NCBI GenBank assembly: GCA_965216725.1
Contig: CBDCGI010000020.1
Location: 1 to 16,477 of the forward strand
Direction: 5' to 3'
Source of the DNA: JACZUI01 sp965216725
GTDB taxonomy: Bacteria; Actinomycetota; Acidimicrobiia; Spongiisociales; ZC4RG35
DNA length: 16,477 nucleotides
Below are positions 15,515-16,477 of the stretch, piece after piece (position 1 is the stretch's first letter; each line of letters opens with the position of its first letter). The notes below the pieces were generated by a model that was given only the letters and a program-made list of their open reading frames with translations, ran no database searches and was not told the origin of the DNA. A program made the translations under genes and the position numbers.

Positions 15515-15520
15515 TAGCCT
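15515..15520 (+). promoter_or_regulatory. candidate -10 box for leaderless lipoprotein transcript
   Basis: TAGCCT lies exactly at -12 to -7 of the ATG at 15527, identical in sequence and spacing to the box before upp. It begins 15 nt after the DUF3052 stop, so the lipoprotein gene may have its own promoter. The only Shine-Dalgarno-like GAGG (15509-15512) is 14 nt from the start, too far to be effective. Confidence 0.45.
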
Positions 15521-15526
15521 TCGGCC

Positions 15527-16204
15527 ATGAGATCCACGATCCTCGTTGCAGTGCTCAGCGTCACCGTCGCCTCCTGTGCCGGCGACGAAGCAAGACCTAC
15601 CACCACCTCTGGGACCCAGGGCCCCGCGTCTCCGACCTCCGCTCCCGGCACAACAGAACCGCCAGAGCCGACAACCACCTCCACACAAGGATCTCCCAGC
15701 ACGACGATCGGTGCGCCTCCAGGCACTGCATTCGTCATCTCTGAGATCGGGCTCGGCGACAATTCCATGGTGGTGATCACAAACATTGGATCAGACACGG
15801 GAACTCTCGGAGGACACTGGCTGTGTCAGCGCCCCGACTACTACGAGTTCTCCAATGTCGATGTCGGTCCGGGCGAGTCTGTGGCCATCGCGACCACATC
15901 GGGAGAGGTTACGCCCCCGGAGGGTGTCACCCTCCTCGAGGGAGTAGCGACCATCGGGCCGCTGGACGCCGGCGACGGCGAGGTTGGGCTATACAACGCG
16001 ACGATCATTCGGGTCGTCGAACGCCATCCTCAGCTACGTGGAATGGGGCCAATCAGGTCATGGGCGCAGTGGGACCGCCGAGTCGGCAGGCATCTGGCCC
16101 GACGATGGCTTCGTTCCCACGACGGCCGACACAACGGCGTTGACGGCAAGCGAGTTGCCAGCGATCGGCCCCACCTCGTGGACGCCCCTTACAGGGTGAA
16201 TTGA
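15527..16204 (+). CDS. lamin-tail-like (LTD) lipoprotein, apparently frameshifted
   Basis: The N-terminus is a lipoprotein signal (MRSTILVAVLSVTVASC, lipobox VASC, Cys17). A Thr/Pro/Ser-rich linker (residues 23 to about 65) follows, then a beta-rich domain, GTAFVISEIGLGDNSMVVI to GEVGLYN, resembling the lamin tail domain of secreted bacterial proteins. After about 15994 this frame becomes Arg/His-rich and unlike the family. The next frame, from about 16008, continues the domain well (FGSSNAILSYVEWGQSGHG, ESAGIWPDDGF, TALTASELP) and stops at 16199. One extra base, or two missing, between about 15992 and 16010 would explain this. Either the gene is broken or the sequence has an indel error. The repaired product would be exported and anchored in the membrane. 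Its end overlaps the convergent cdd gene. Confidence 0.75.
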   Translation: MRSTILVAVLSVTVASCAGDEARPTTTSGTQGPASPTSAPGTTEPPEPTTTSTQGSPSTTIGAPPGTAFVISEIGLGDNSMVVITNIGSDTGTLGGHWLCQRPDYYEFSNVDVGPGESVAIATTSGEVTPPEGVTLLEGVATIGPLDAGDGEVGLYNATIIRVVERHPQLRGMGPIRSWAQWDRRVGRHLARRWLRSHDGRHNGVDGKRVASDRPHLVDAPYRVN

Positions 16205-16477
16205 TAGGGCAAAAGCTCTGCGAGCGAGTGTTCCCTGACTTCTGAGCCCTCGCCCGCCGTGACGACAACTCTCGTCACCCCGAACTCGGACATGATCTGA
16301 CGGCACCTGCCGCATGGGTACGCTCCGTCGACGGTCGAGGCATCAACGCACGCCACTGCGACGGTTTCCAGATTCCGGACCCCTTGCGAGACCGCGAAAT
16401 TGATCGCGGTGGCCTCCGCACAGCTCGACACCGGATAGGCGGCGTTTTCCACGTTGGCACCGGTGAACACCTCACCA
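16189..16477 (-). CDS. cdd: cytidine deaminase (5' partial)
   Basis: The frame is open to the right window edge, so the N-terminus is missing. The visible part, from GEVFTGANVENAAYP onward, holds the catalytic and zinc-binding blocks of the small homotetrameric cytidine deaminases: SSCAEATAI, with a zinc Cys and the catalytic Glu, and PCGRCRQ, with two more zinc Cys. The enzyme converts (deoxy)cytidine to (deoxy)uridine, feeding nucleoside phosphorylase and, via uracil, upp. Three Cys ligands mark the tetrameric type rather than the longer E. coli type. The 3' end overlaps the convergent lipoprotein gene by 11 bp (frame ending 16199) or 16 bp (frame ending 16204). Confidence 0.93.
   Translation of the reverse strand, partial: GEVFTGANVENAAYPVSSCAEATAINFAVSQGVRNLETVAVACVDASTVDGAYPCGRCRQIMSEFGVTRVVVTAGEGSEVREHSLAELLPYQFTL

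Noticed and set aside
1..16477. tRNA/rRNA genes, CRISPR arrays, insertion sequences, attachment sites
   Set aside because: I looked for these on both strands and saw no tRNA-like cloverleaf, repeat-spacer pattern, transposase domain or flanking duplications.

Overview
The window is GC-rich, gene-dense and tightly packed, with many 1-17 nt gene overlaps and almost no intergenic space. The protein families (CoxE/XdhC maturation proteins, a DUF3052 protein, EtfBA, a LuxR-type two-component system, a sigma-like protein with a DUF5667-like domain) and several TAGNNT boxes at exactly -12 to -7 of start codons suggest an actinobacterium (Actinomycetota), perhaps from the Acidimicrobiia. The lineage is an inference from gene content; I could not run a search.

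Layout. (1) 1-1697: the 3' end of a molybdenum-hydroxylase / CO-dehydrogenase-type maturation operon: a CoxE-like VWA protein (5' truncated by the window edge) and an XdhC protein encoded as two separate, overlapping ORFs. (2) 1702-4401: phosphoenolpyruvate carboxylase, 4 nt behind xdhC. (3) 4431-5326: upp (uracil phosphoribosyltransferase) overlapping a small alkyltransferase-like (ATL) protein with Trp in place of the catalytic Cys. (4) 7641-5317, minus strand: a three-gene unit of a polytopic membrane protein, an ABC ATPase and an ABC-2 permease. (5) 7802-10488, plus strand and divergent from it: a multi-pass NarL-type histidine kinase and its LuxR-type response regulator. The 160-bp intergenic region between (4) and (5) holds a perfect inverted repeat and promoter candidates for both sides. 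(6) 10554-11852: thymidine/pyrimidine-nucleoside phosphorylase. (7) 11974-13673: etfB-etfA, preceded by a possible 9-codon leader ORF. (8) 14975-13683, minus: a single-protein fusion of degenerate ECF-sigma-like domains, one membrane segment, a DUF5667-like region and a Gly/Pro/Gln-rich tail. (9) 15078-15500: DUF3052 protein. (10) 15527-about 16200: a lipoprotein with a lamin-tail-like domain that appears frameshifted. (11) 16477-16189, minus: the C-terminal part of cytidine deaminase.

Functional themes. upp, deoA and cdd give a dispersed pyrimidine-salvage set within 12 kb. The divergent ABC exporter and two-component system look like a stimulus-responsive efflux module. The Cox/XdhC genes point to a molybdenum hydroxylase upstream of the window. 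The most unusual protein is the sigma-like/transmembrane fusion. The most concrete sequence anomaly is the frameshift in the lipoprotein gene. I saw no tRNA, rRNA, CRISPR array, insertion sequence or strong intrinsic terminator. No gene-free stretch exceeds 300 bases; the longest is 7642-7801.
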